Source: Mimachlamys varia (taxonomy: Eukaryota; Mollusca; Bivalvia; Pectinida; Pectinidae). Taken from it: a DNA stretch of 64,000 nt. The notes beneath the pieces were generated by a model. The model ran no database searches. It was not told the origin of the DNA and saw only the letters and a program-made list of their open reading frames with translations. This document shows positions 23,418 through 38,400 of this stretch, piece by piece. The position numbers and the translations under genes were made by a program. Every line of letters starts with the position of its first letter. Within the stretch, counting starts at the first letter, position 1. The stretch is from assembly GCA_947623455.1 (NCBI GenBank), contig OX392538.1, positions 28,333,001 through 28,397,000 of the forward strand, in the 5' to 3' direction.

Positions 23418-26400
23418 CTGGAAGTAAAAAGTGTAGGATAGGGAAACTGATTAACAAAGCGATATAAATAAAGCAATAAAGACGAGTGCTACGGATAATC
23501 AAACGAATTTAGGAACATTAATGAAAACAAAGATGTTCCTCTTTGATACACACATATTCTAAGACACACAGCAACATTGTATGGGAGTCACGTTCAGACG
23601 AATAGTAATCACATTTGGTATCTGGAAACACACGTAGTAGGCTAGGTAAGTTGATATTTTCAAATCACATGGTGATATTAGCATGTTTCATTCAAATATG
23701 ACTGTTGTTTTGTTTAACACTTACGGTCGCATTTCTTAGTAGGATCTCCCACAAGTCCCTTATTACAAACACATTTGTCGGTTGCTTCGTCGCAATAAGC
23801 ATTGAACACACACTTGCCTCCACAACGTTCTACAAAAAACGGAAATAATAAGTAAAGTTAAATGTCGCGACACATTTGCTGCTAAGATAACACTTTCAAT
23901 TAAATGTTTGTTCGAAAGCAAAAACACATATTCATCAAATGATGAATATTTCGTCAAATTATAACTTACCGTCTTCACTCTGAATTGTGACTGTTGCCTC
24001 TCTGATTGCTCCAAACGCGCCTCCATTACCAACCTCTGTTATTTTCACAATAAACTTTTCGTCAACCTCGAATTTCTGCAGATAGAATAGCGTGACCAAA
24101 GAGGTATTAACAGTTTTTGAGATAAATCTTACATATTGGTAATTTTCATGTGGGAGACAAAAATCAACTTTGTGATACGGGTATGGACAATAATTCCCTA
24201 TCACACGAAATCTACTAGATAAGAGTCGACTCATAAGGACGGTGTTGTGATTTCATTGGGTTTACATGATCGTCAAAATCTCTTCATATTCGTTTCTCAA
24301 CGCATTACTATATACTGTATGGTTCATACCCAATACTGGCATATTTTGCATTGGCAAAGAAGCAATTCGGAAATATTTGAACAAGTGATTAACAAATGTC
24401 ATATGGCCTCATCATTATATGCAGTTGGAACTTTGGCCTCCTTTTGTGACGATACGGTGTTTTAATATCGCCGCTACAATGCATTTCAAATATATGAAAG
24501 TCCTGGACAATATTAGTTATAATTCGTCTGTGATGTAGACAGAACACCGAAGAAGACATCGTGATTGTCAAAAAGTTACCACGGGTTAAGCTTTATCTCT
24601 CTACTTTCAATTAGACATTGAATGAATGGTCCTTTATATTTACCTCGTCGTTAATTATATGAATGGTGATACTTCTGATTACAACGCCATCGCCGAAGTA
24701 CAATATACCCCCGGAGTTGGCGTAGTCCTCACCGTGGATGGCAGTCAGGTCCGTGGCGGCCCACGTGACTTTCACTGCCCCAGAAGTAGATTTGGTACGT
24801 TTAACTTGTATTACCACTGAAGTTACAGTTTCCGACACGACGTAGCTGTTCTTGACAAATCCAAACTCACTTGGTTCTGTAAAGTAATCGAAATAAAAAC
24901 ATGTTAGGTTAAACACCCAAATGCGTTCAAGGTAGATTATGTTATGTTCATAAATATCTTTGTTGTAAAAATAGAACCGTTAGCAGATTTGAAAAAATAG
25001 TTTACCATTAAGTTCCGGTAATAAAATCATGTTTAATTAGAACGTCTAAACTATTTATCATTGTGAGCTAACAAAACATTAAAACGTCACCATGACATCC
25101 GACTTTGGGGTCACCGAAATATCCTGGCAGGCACACACACTGCTGGGTTACAAGGTTGCATTTGGAGTATTTCTTACAGAGACCATGACAGGGTACTGAA
25201 GATGAAAGAATAACGATAAAGTAGTACGAGTTCTGTTTTATATTCAGATATGATACAAACAAGTAAAACATTCCACAGGGTAAAACCCTTAGAAATAATA
25301 GCAAAGACAGTAGAAAGTTAACAAGGTTAAAAGAAACAACAACTGAACAATTATTGGCCCATTAAAAAAAAAAGAATATCCTTATTCAATCGTAATCGTT
25401 CAAACAAAATCCCTGTTTATTTGGACATGAATATTTTTGCAGATTTCGCAAAAAGATCAGAGCAACATCACAGAAAGTAATACACATTTCTATTTCAGAT
25501 TTATATCATGATGTTACGCTTTTGTTGGTGTAAATATGTGTTGTTGTTCGCTACATCTTAATACGTGGTCTACAGGGTTTGGTTTATTTAGGAAATGATT
25601 TACATGACCGATTAACAATTTTACATTTCTAGTTTCATTATTTTAATAACCAGTGTTTGGTAAACTTGTATTGTACCCGTGTCAATGTAAATAGTACTCA
25701 CAATGGCATTGCACGTAAGGGTTTCCGTAGTATCCTGTCTTACAGTGACATTTGTTGTCTTTTCCACAGTAGGAGTAACCTTTACATGCATTATTGCATG
25801 GTACTGGAAAACAAAATAGAATCTCCGATTTAGATTTGTTGCTTAAAGCATATGCATGTTTATATAACAGATTGTAGCTGACAATAACAAAGGTTAACTT
25901 TTGTACGAAAATGTTCACTGTATTCAATATACATGAAAACGATAACAGTACAGCCATGTCTCTATTGTCGAAAACTAAATAGCTCAAATACAGAGATTAT
26001 TTCAAAATAAATGACTTAAAGTAATTTGTCTAGTTGATCTATCATTATCTCAGTAATTACTTTTTGATTTCTCTAACAGTTCTCATATTATATACACCAA
26101 GCTAAATGTTTTCCTTATAAAACAGATATTATACACAATCTGGAAAGTAGTAACTGAAAGCAATATAATATATAATGCATCAAAAAATTTAAATTGCTGA
26201 TGTGGAAAGTAAAATATTGAGCCATACAGTCATAACGTCGTTTTAAATCATAAGTTGCACTAAAGGTAAAATGATAAAAACGAAGATAAATAATGTAATA
26301 TCGCTACATTGATAAAATCATGTAATATCGCTTCAATCAGAAAAACAAAGTTATTTTGCTACATTATGATAAATAAAGTTATACCGATAAATTAAGATAG

Positions 26401-29400
26401 TAATATATCGTTTTTATTTTCTTCTTTTTTAGGTTTAAGTTTGTTATTATTGAATGGTACAGTTTGTATCACAGTTTGTATCACAAGGAAACTACCAGCT
26501 AGTAGTTATTCTATAATGAATTGAAAAAAAAAAAAATAATCTGTAGAACTTTTAAAATAATGTATAAGCACTCCCTCTCCCTAAATTGAAATAATGTTCC
26601 TTTCAGCAAATCGGATTTTGAATAACTGGGCCTTTGACAACAATTTGATAAAATTATACTCACTGTAACATTTCTGTGTTGGAGTTCCGATGTACCCGGG
26701 GTTGCAATGACATTGGTTGTCTTTGTGGCTACAGTAAGCATTGGCACAGCATTTTCCTCCACATGGAACTGATTTGTAAAAGGATATTCCGTAAAACAGA
26801 AGCTTATCTATCCTCTTAGATTATTAATAACAATTTGTATCTTTCAGATACAGATATGATAATTAACAGACTATTAAACATGCATAGCTACTAAGTATAA
26901 ATTATTAAAATAATGGATTAGAAATAATGTTTTGAAAAACAAATACAAATACTTACCCACACAGACATCATTGAAACGAATATGTCCTTTATTGCAGACA
27001 CATTTTTGGGACTCCTTGTCGCAATAAGAATTAACGGGACATGGACCACCACATGCCACTGCAAAAGTCAATCAGTTACAGTCAGTTCATTAAAGCCGAG
27101 CCATGCAATGTAAACAAGTATAGTCAACATATTTTCGAGGATACCTATCCGTCTATTCCACATCAAGGGGGATTAAGACATTAGGTTAGAATAGTCTGCA
27201 GCTACGAGTATTTAAGTGATAGCATTTATCGAAATGAAACGATATATATTCACTATATACATAACAAAATATAGTTATACAAAATTTCAGTTTAATGATC
27301 AAAGGAAAAAATAACATAAATACTAACGATCATCATTGGTAATGGTGACAACAGTAACAGTTAATGACCCAAGCCTGCCAGTTGTAACACTTAGTAAAGT
27401 AAGTCGGAATTTTTCGTCTGCTTCATAAACCTATAAATACAAATCAATCACAAAGAGTTATTTTGACGATCAATTTTGGAATCCATGCTTAAGTGATTGT
27501 TATTTGTATGCTCTCAAACGATACGAAAATAGATAGACTAAAATCCTGATCAGTTTTATTCATGATATTGCTGCCATTTGAATCGTATCTGTCATACGAC
27601 TTATATAATTTGCAAAATAATAAATCACGGTAAAACAAGGTAAGCTACTATCTCAAAATGTTTAACAAAACATATTTATATAGTCCAGCAAAATCTGTTC
27701 AGTTACCTTATCGTCATAAATTGTGAAGGTGATTGTCTGACTGGTGACGCCATCGTCGAACACTAGCTCTCCCTGGTCGTTGAAATAATCAATATTTCTA
27801 GTGGCAGTTATATCTGTTGCAGACCACGTCACAGAAGATTGGCCAGAACTACCGTCAATCCTGTTCACCGTCACCGTCACTGACAGGGAGCTTTCGCTAA
27901 CAGTATAGCTCGCACGTGCGAACACAAATTTGCCAGGTCCTTAAAAAGACAACGGAGGCAACATTGATTTGCTGTTAATCGTTTTTTTTATTGAGACGCG
28001 CTTATCTAACTGGCTTTCAATGTCAAAATGTTAAGTTACATATATCATACTAAATAATGCATTTGTTAGATTTTAAAGTAATATGCATCAACACAAAAAC
28101 ATATACACTAATACATGCACATATTTTTTGATTTACTAGTAATGTTATAAATATAGTATTGGTATAGTTAGAATTGAGGAAGTTAACACCTGTCAGTTAT
28201 GTCAGAAAGCCATTAGTTGCAATGATATTATCGATATATATAATTGCTATGAAATGAACTTACTTCCGCATCCCACCAGCGGGTTACCGTAGTATCCAGG
28301 TAAGCACTGACAGGTCTGAGAGGGGATATCACAGCGAGCGTTTTCTTTACACAGGCCATTACATGCCACTATCAACATATAAAAATAAAGATGAATACGT
28401 TCCATCAAAACAATGATTTATCTATGGAGCAGTCTCTTTCTTATTTTGTCAGCTAAACGTTTAGCAATAACAACCAGCAATATCTCTTATTCAACCGCAG
28501 AACTAATACGGATTGTCGTAATACTATTTTGTCATAAAAATAAAGACTTAATTGTCCTTTGTAATAAATCAACAACAACTTATTTCAATAGATATATACT
28601 GGTATAACTTAAATTGGTGATGCCGTTCATGTACTATATGTGGAAGATTTCGCTGTGCATTACACATTTGATGTTGCATATCTATGATTTTGCAATATTC
28701 TCGCCTACCTGTACAACCGACATACGGGTTCCCAAAGAAACCTGGCTTGCAGCAACATCTGTTGTCCTTTCCACAATAAGCGTTCTGTTTACAGGCACCT
28801 TTGCACGGTTCTGTAGTAACAGAATATTTGTAAAGTTCGTCAGATTGTTTTGTATCTTGATTTTATAACTTGTTAATGCTTCATAGGAACTGAACATTCT
28901 GCCGTGTTCTGTTACGTTTATATAGTAAAGCAATTTTTATAATTTGTGAAAAGTTAATGTAAAAACCACTGACAACTAGCCTTAACCATGTATTTGTACA
29001 CGCATTTGAATATATTGATTATACGTGGTGACATATAACAATGCTACATATTCGATTATACAAAGAAAACTAAGAAATAGACTTTCAACTCTTTCAGACG
29101 ATACACAAAACTATTTTGAATATACGAATTATGTTATCATCTTCGTCAAAGGTACTTTACGAGTAATGCTATTATATTAATATTTTGGTGAGTATAAAAC
29201 TTTAAAAGGCAAACAAAGACTTCCAGTCACTAATTACTTACTGTAGCAACCAATAGTTCCGATTCCAACAAAACCTGCATTACATTTGCATACGTTGTAG
29301 CGAGTATCGCAGTAGGCATTTACGCAGCATCTTCCTCCGCAGGGCACTGTAAGGAAGTAAAAACATTCAATTTCGTCGTTGTCTTTTATAATCGATGGTA

Positions 29401-32400
29401 TATAAATGCATATGGGAAGTAACTGACTCAATTTGTCTACCTGCAGAGTACATATAATTGTTTTGTTGTAGATGTTGGGTAATTATGTCCTTAATATTAA
29501 CATGTCAGACTGTCATATGGTACGCTGGCACATCAATGTATACTATCTGGCGTATCAAATCGAGGTGTTAAATGTATGCATCGTGCAACTTATCAGATAT
29601 ATAACGTTTAAATAGTTTTGCAAATTTTAAGAAAAATAACTCATTTGTTTTGAGGAAACAAGAACTCCTGAATGATTCGTTTAGAGTATCTGTATGAGTC
29701 TGCTATTTTTTACAAAACAATACGTACAAACACAGCCGCCATAATGACCATCTAAATGATAACCCTCGTCACAAACGCATTTCTGGCTTGGTATGTGGCA
29801 GTGAGAATGGGGAGGGCACGGTCCACCACACGAATCTATAAATACAAAAGTAATACGTAAAAAATAAAAATATGATACTTCATACTTAATGATTTCCTTG
29901 TAAAACATGTTGGAAATTGTGTATATTTGATATTGGTTTTGAACAATGTGCATTGTAGTGATTTACATAACATACCGTCGTCATCCTTGATATTGATGGT
30001 CGCTACCGTAGATCCTGACAGTGAACCAATACTGACTGATGTCAGGGAGACAGTGAAAGTCTCAACTGTTTCGAATATCTGGAAATTGATGATTTTACAT
30101 AATAAAAATTATATGACAATCGAGATGATGTGACAAGAGTTGCACTGCTTATTTAAGTTAGCTTTAAGTAAGGTGTCCAATGATAACTATTAAATAGATA
30201 AGCGCGTAAACACTAATCATAGAACTGATGATAATGATAAATGAAACTTATTTTTGTTTTGATTTTGCATTTTTTCGGTCCTATTTTGATTCTTCAAGCC
30301 TTAATGACATGGGCCTCTATTCATGAAACCATTTTCTCGTCCGAAATCAAATTCGACGTTCAAGTCTAATTATTTATTCCTGTTATTAATTAATAAGTCC
30401 TATATTGTAAAAAAAAAGGAACGAATAAGAAAAAAATCAGGACAACTAGTCATGTTGACAATTAGTTTTTTTTAAAGGAATGGAACACATGTCCTAACAT
30501 TAACTTTGGACAACGTCACGTAAGACACATAGTGCGGTTTGAAGTCATTGCCGCTGCCTAAATGACCAAAAACTCTTATACTTACATTGTCGTTAATTAT
30601 GAAGATTGAAATGGTTCTGGTAACTTCCCCAGCGGCAAACCAGATGACCCCTTCTCTGCGAACATAGTCACTTCCTTGGACAGCGCTGCCGTCCGTGGTA
30701 GACCAAGTTACCTTTACAGCTCCAAAGCTTGATCCCACCCGACTTACAGTGATTAAGACGACTCCAACGCTTTCCTCCACTGTGTATTCAACTTGGGTGA
30801 ATACAAATGATCCGGGTTCTGCAAGAGTCATTTAAAAAAGACTTAAAGATGTATTCTGCATTTTTATATAATCTTAACAGTCTGATGCAAAGAAAACCAA
30901 TGAATAAATCAATCATCATGTGTTCGCGAGCCGTTATAGAAAAATAGTAATGAATACAGAATCTCGCCAATGCATTGCTACATACTATTGCCAAGTTATT
31001 AATGCCGGATGTTTCCAATTTATTGATGCAGGATGTTGCCAAGTTATTTATATAATATGCTGCCTTTTATTGATACATGGTTTTTTCAAGTTATTTATAC
31101 AATTAATAATTGTATAAATGATATAATTAAATAATTGATAGTTTATGTTGCCAGGTAATTGATACAAAAGGTGGCCAAGTTATTGCTACAGGATGTTGCC
31201 AAGTAATCGATAAATTGTTTTGCCAGGTTATGTATACAAGATATGCTTAGCATATAAATAAAACAGCAAGGAAACCTGTCATAAAACATTTGAAACATAG
31301 CGTTTTCATTTTGATAACAAGTCGAACAACAGATACCGATTCTGTTGTTACTAAGATATACTTACTTGTGCATCCCTCCAGTGGATCTCCCCAATAACCA
31401 TGGAGACATCGACATGTGTGAGAGGAGAGATCACATTCAGCATTAGCTTTACAGAGGCCATGGCACGGTACTGTGAAACAGATAGCATACTGCAGAAACA
31501 AACATTTTCAAGGTGTGCAGATGTTCGCGTTGGTGAGTTAATATTCAAAAAATGTGAAATAACTATCAGTGAAATCATATCTAATGAATAAAAACGTAAC
31601 GGACACGGAGAATTCGGAAGAATACTAAAGTTATCATTAGTATAATCTTATAACTAAGAAATGCGATGGACTTTAGATATGCAAGTGAAATAAGGTATTA
31701 ACATACAATACTAAACGTGAATTTTGATGTGGACTAGATAATTAAATATCATACTCACAATAACATCCTGCGTATGGGTTTCCGTAATATCCCGTCTTAC
31801 ATACACACTTGTTATTTACACAGTAGGCGAAGGCCTTGCAAGCGTCTTTACATGGCTCTGGGGAATACATGTTCTATTTTACATAATAATATACAATTTG
31901 AAATATAGGACCTTTTAATAAAACAAATGGTTTGAATTATCATGATACATTACAGGAAACTCTGCAAAGCTTCTCACGTTGTAACTACATGATATCCTTA
32001 TTTTCTTAAAATAATATTTCCGTATTTGCTTTTATTTTCAGAATGGAAATACACATCCATTTTAACAAGTAGTTCACATCAATATTTTATCGTTACATTA
32101 TTTTTTCTTTAATCGGAAAGAAAAATCCGATTGTCAAATGCCATGCAATAATATATACTTGCATACCAGTTTAGAAAGCAAAATATCATACAAAATACAC
32201 ACACTGAAAAAAATTCTTTTGTGAATAAAAATTTACATTTTTTTTGTAACATATTCTGAGCAATAGCTATACTTACTATAACATGCCACAGTTCCTATAC
32301 CAATATATCCGGCCTTACATTTGCACGTGTTTGAATGGTAATCGCAGTAAGCATTTGCGCAACATCTTCCTCCGCATGGTACTGTAATAAAGTGTTTAAG

Positions 32401-35400
32401 CTTAAACGACTGTCTCTTAACTCCAAGTTGCAACTACTGATTTGCCTGCTTTCAGTATAATATGACCAGACGGAATGCTCTGCGTGATGGGGTCGGCATT
32501 GGCCCGATAGTTTTACAACAAACACTTTTCAATACTAGCGTTAACTATTATTTTCTATAGAGAACCTTAATACTTACATTGACAGCCTCCATAACGATCC
32601 GATATGTATCCCTTATTACAAACACATTTCTGTAATTTTTCGTCGCAATGGGTATTTGGCGGACAGTTTCCACCGCATGCCTCTGAAATCGTAGGTGCAG
32701 AATATGAACATTTCAACCAAGGGGCAGTATTTTTCTCATCCTTTATTTCCGTTATTCAGTACATGTAAGATGTCTCTCTCGTGTTATTTACAGGATGATA
32801 TCGATAACTATGAAACCGCGTTCAATTTTCCTACATTGCATTTATCTTTTTGACGTTTACAGTTAGTACTAAATAACACTTTACGATTATACTTGCCGCA
32901 GCAGTGACATTAGAATAGTTTCCATTATTTGAATGTTACGTCATTACTGACCATTCGCGAGTCAAAGACGTGAAATGAAATACGTATACACCCAGTCTTA
33001 TAGATATCGTGTATGCAGAGAGACAGCTTTCTTTAATGCAATGTAACACATATAATACGTAAACATATCACTTCTTATAGGAGAGTAAAACTTTTTAAAA
33101 TTTTATTTTCATGCATATTTTTCTAACTTTACAGACATACATCAAATGTATCAAATGTATCAAATAATCAAACATGAATCTAAAATGAAAAACCTTTGTG
33201 TTTTAAATTATCGTATGGTACAGTTTCACCTTCATGATAACTCTGTTTAACATATCACGATTTTTGGAACATCGTATGAAGGATCCAAGCATTAATACAG
33301 TTATCAAGATTCATAGATGTTGTCAAAAATATACTTATTTTGCTTATACCTTACACAATGAAATACTAACCGTCATCATCCACAATAGTTACAATTGTCT
33401 GGATATGGACTCCCAACACACCGCCACGTGACACTTGAACCAGTGAAACAGAGAATGTCTCTTTCCCCTCAAATATCTAGAAATATAAAGACAATAGAAT
33501 AAGAAAATAAGATTTATAATTTAATTTTAGATTGTATTTCAAATTTTTAATAAAGACAACGTGACAACATTATATTCAAATACATATTTAACAGTTAAAT
33601 ATTTGCTACATTGTATTTATTGTCAATATCAATGAACTATTACAAGCGTTTATTTGTTATATTTGCATTTTATACATTTTCTTATTTGAAGTCATTAAAC
33701 GGATTTTGAATTCCCGCCTAACACTTACTTCACCAATGCAAAATAATAATAACTTTCAATTATGTAATTCCTTTTTCTTACAGTATAAAAGAAACTTGGC
33801 TTTAAATGTTTTTGGTAGACGAACGTGATGGTTAACGGCTTACCCAAATTTAAAGATTTGAGTGATTTTTAAGCAAATTTTTTGTACTTTTGCGATTGTT
33901 GGTATAACATGAATCCCTTGTCTATGAGTATGTGAACTGGATTCGTTCCTGTAATTCGTTTAATGATAAACCGTTATACAGTATGACTTCCAAGAGTGAT
34001 ATAGTACGTAACATTAAATATAATCAGCTGTGTAGTTACCTTATCATTGACGATATAGATGCGTATGGTCGTCGACACCTCACCATCTCCAAAACGGACG
34101 ACGCCTTCTCCGCCGCCATAGTCGAATCCTTTTGTAGCTTCGATGTCGCTGGTCTTCCATGAAGCATAGATCGTTCCGAATGTTGATCCAGTTCGCAGCA
34201 CTTTTATTATCACAAATCCTGCATTTTCATTCACAGAGTAGGTCGGCTCTTCTATTCCTATATCTGCTGCTTCTGTTATCAAAAGAATAATAACAATAAT
34301 TAATTAATTAAATGTTGTATCGAAACAAACACTTTTAACTTTTATGATAACTCTTAAATCTAGAATAATCATTTCTACGACGCTGGTGAATTGAAAATAT
34401 CATATCGGTTTAGATTGAAATATACTTACTGTCACATTTTACAAGAGGGTTACCAAAGAAACCATCATTGCAAACACAAGTTTGTGTCGGTATGTCGCAT
34501 TTAGCATTGATTCCACATTTACCATGGCATGGTGCTAAGAAAATAAAAAATAAATAAATGATTGAAATAATCGAACGTTTGTGCGAGTACAAGAGCTGTC
34601 TTTCAATTATTTGTTGAATGGATTTTAAATAATTCGCCACAAGGGATGGGGACCTCCTCTGGTGTCCAAAAACTGATTGACCGCTGAAAACGGAAAGTCA
34701 CCAATATCGTTATGTTGATTATCAATCATATATAACAGGACAATGAGAAGCCGGGAATATATCTTCATTACAGTACAAAGTTTGAGAAAAATGAAAAGGG
34801 GAACGGATCAGTGGTTATAGAAGGGTCTACGTCTCCTGTCTCTTCTAATACAAGTTCGCTCCAAATTATGATACGTGCTGTTATTGAGAAGCAAAGTAGC
34901 GAACACGAAACTACAACAAAGAACGCTTTTGAACATCAAGAAAATATGCAACGTCACGAAGAACCAGAAAATCGATCATGTTTATCATCAACATTGAGCT
35001 CTCGAAAAAAAACCCAACAAAACAAAACGTTTTCTATTTTAAAAACTATCATAATACTCACGATAACATCCTTCGTAAGGATTTCCAAAAAACCCAGCCT
35101 TACAATAACACCTGTTGTCTTTTCCACAGATAGCATTTTCTTTACAGGCACCCTTGCATGGTTCTATAAGAAAATGATATTAAGATTAATAAACAGTAAG
35201 GAAGCACAAGATATTATGTATATTATCAAAAGCGCTTCGCGAAGCAATAATAGGAGACAAGATGCATTTTCTTTATGAAAGTATTGCCAAATAGTTTCGG
35301 TAGGTTAGATTATTATTCTTACTGGTCCATCAACGTTCAAGGTTGAAAGTAGACCAAAACTATTAAAGGAAAACAATCAAAAGTCAGTTTGAATAAAATT

Positions 35401-38400
35401 TAAAATTAGCAATGTTTTCAGTACATTTCTTTGAAAGACCAACCGTATTTAGGTAGGTATTAATGGTAGAGAAACTTGTTTTTGAAAATGATTCAAGCAA
35501 CAATCATTAACATAATGTTTTTGGACGCGGAGGTTTTATGCAAAGTTGTAAAAATCATAACAAATGCAACTTACTGTAACAATGTAATGTTGGAATTCCA
35601 TAAAATCCTTCATTGCAATAACATCGATTGTCTTTTGGATTGCAGTAAGCATTGGCGCAGCACCTTCCGCCACATGGTACTTTAAGAAACCAAAATTAGG
35701 AACACAATAATGTATGCATGCCAACTCAAAAGAATACTGTGTTATGTATATTATGTATTTTTTTTATTTAGAATTAACAAATAAGGAAATAACCATGAAA
35801 TAAGAACAATAACATTCGTTAGGGTAAGTTTAGTTGTTGGTACAACAAGTAATTCTTAATAACCAGAAAGTACCTATTTTGAGAAAAAATCAAACATTTT
35901 CTACAATTTTTTAAAACCATGACTGTTTGGACTTATGAACATTAAAAGATTTAATTCATATCAAGAATAACTATTTTAGCATTTCAATGTGTTTGTAAAA
36001 TTTGTTTAGCTTTTTTTAATATTGAAAAATTGAATCCTTCTTGTAAATCGGCATGGAACCAGAAGTTGTACTAGACCAAGGAGATGTTCATAAATCGGAA
36101 GAAACATTGAAATATTTCTGACAAATACAATTTTACAAAGTTTTTCATTATGAATAGTTTACCCACCGGTTCAAGTTTATATCACCACTGTGTCGTGCTT
36201 ATCAAGGAAGAAATAATTGACAGTTGTGTAAAAAAATAATCTCTTAACGAAATCATCCATCAAACAATAAATTTCATCCGTAATGTTTCAGGATTGTATT
36301 ATGATTTTACTGTACAGTTTTTAATCATTCTAACCACCTTTGCGTTACGACTCGTCAGTTTAAAGCAATGGAATGGAATAAAGTGATGGATACTATCGGG
36401 TTGGTATTTCATCTAAGTATCTCTTTGAACTGCCCTGTCGCCACGAGAAATACATTCTTCGCCTCTATTGTCATCAAACATATGGTAAACCCTATCAAAC
36501 CATACCTAACTGTTAAAGGGGCATCCCGCGAAAGCCTAAATGTCTGTTCTTGAATATACATAGCGTCTGCACTACTAATTATACTTTCCTGTTATTTCCA
36601 TATTCAAAGTGGACTCAAAATGTCTATTATGACCACTTGCAAAATCGCATTCCTCGGGAAAGCCCAGAAAAAAATAGCGGGAATGACGCAGCGTGACAGG
36701 TGTGCCGCATTTTTTCTGATCGGTTTGCCGGCAGGGGCCACACGGGAGGGGACGCGTAATGTATACGGCTGATGAAACGGAGACAAAGTCCGTGTATAAA
36801 CTTATTGAATCACATTCACATTAAAAATAGACATCAATTGCACACATACCGATATTCAAATGAAGAATAATTGTCGGCATATCGGCACCATATATCGACA
36901 CCAGGAATTATCTATATTATATTTACCTGACCGAGGCCGGTACACATGGGTACGGAATACGGCCATGGTACAAACGTTAATTTATATAAAAGGTAATATT
37001 CACGAACCCAACTTTTCAGATGATTTCATAAAATGTATGTAGCATGCATTGAAAAGTACGAAATAAAATGACATGAAATGTTTGCGATTTTTTTTACAAC
37101 TCAATGTCTTCAGGATTTTTTTTCAAACTTTCTATATATATACAAGATACATTCATATTCATTTAAAATCTTTCCAACTTTCAGCGTCTTCACACGTTAA
37201 CACGTATCACGGAATGCGAACATTTAAGTCCTTACAGTCATATAACGCACCACACACTAAGCATGACTACATGTATATCAGATTTGGAACTGTTAAAACA
37301 CTTAAAACTAACCGTTATGAATATGTTATGATAATTCCGCTTTCTTTTTACATCTTTTTTTGTCGTTTTGTAAAGGGACGGTGACCTTTTAAAAAAAAAA
37401 CCTGCAGGAATGGAATATACATATAGGTATATGTTGTATAACTTTGGTTTTTTATTATTTTTTTTCCCCGTTATGTATATATTTTCGTATCAAATTCAAT
37501 ACCGTGGTCGCAACCCAATGGTATTTGTACCTTCACTAATTTATAGATTAAGTATGAATATCACCTTTTTTACGCGTGACAACATATTTTTTTATTCCTT
37601 TTGTCCAAATTGAAGCCGTATGTACCTCGGTCGCACGTCCCGTTTTACAACGTAATCAAACGACTTTTTCTGTTATGGTATTTATTGTATTTGAAAATGT
37701 CTTTCTATCCAGCAATATAATTAGATCATACTGTTTTACTGGAACATAAGATTTTAAAAAGGGAATATTATAAACACACTTTTAAGTTTCATATTACACA
37801 CGCATTTTATGCAACAGAAGACTGAAACAGTTTCCCTTTGGGTAGCCTCAAAACCAATTCAAAGCTTTATTTGTGCATGTTACCGTTACCCAGAAGAAAT
37901 ATGTTACATACACACAATAGAGCAGGTAGTTTCTCCTTTAAATACTTCCCATCTCTCAATATGATTCCGTAACGCAGTCTTGCGTTATATTTTGACCATT
38001 CGGCAACTTTTCGCTTAGTAGTTAGGCCTTATCGTGGTGTAACGGTAATAGCAGATAGAGTGTTTACAATGGAAGCGGCGCTCGCTGCGCATCCGTTGGT
38101 AGGTGGAAATCCCAAACCAAAACGTCTAGCCTGACGTTCTGGAATTCCACTAGTTATTTTGAAATTATTTATTTTATGAATACATATATGCAAAATCCGA
38201 TCGTCGTAGTCCATAAGAATACCCACTCGATATGTGTATGTAATATTTTGAAAAAAATTATGAAAAAAAGCTGACTTTGGCGGGATGCCCCTTTAATAAT
38301 ACTGATTTTTTTTCGGACAACAGTGATTCACCTGTATCTTTAGGGAAAAACGCATAAGTTAACAACTTTTACATATACATTCACGCGTGTTTACATGTAT

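Noticed and set aside
22948..23427. 159-aa plus-strand ORF and a 177-aa minus ORF in another frame
   Set aside because: By-products of the Gly/His/Tyr repeats of gene B exon 32.
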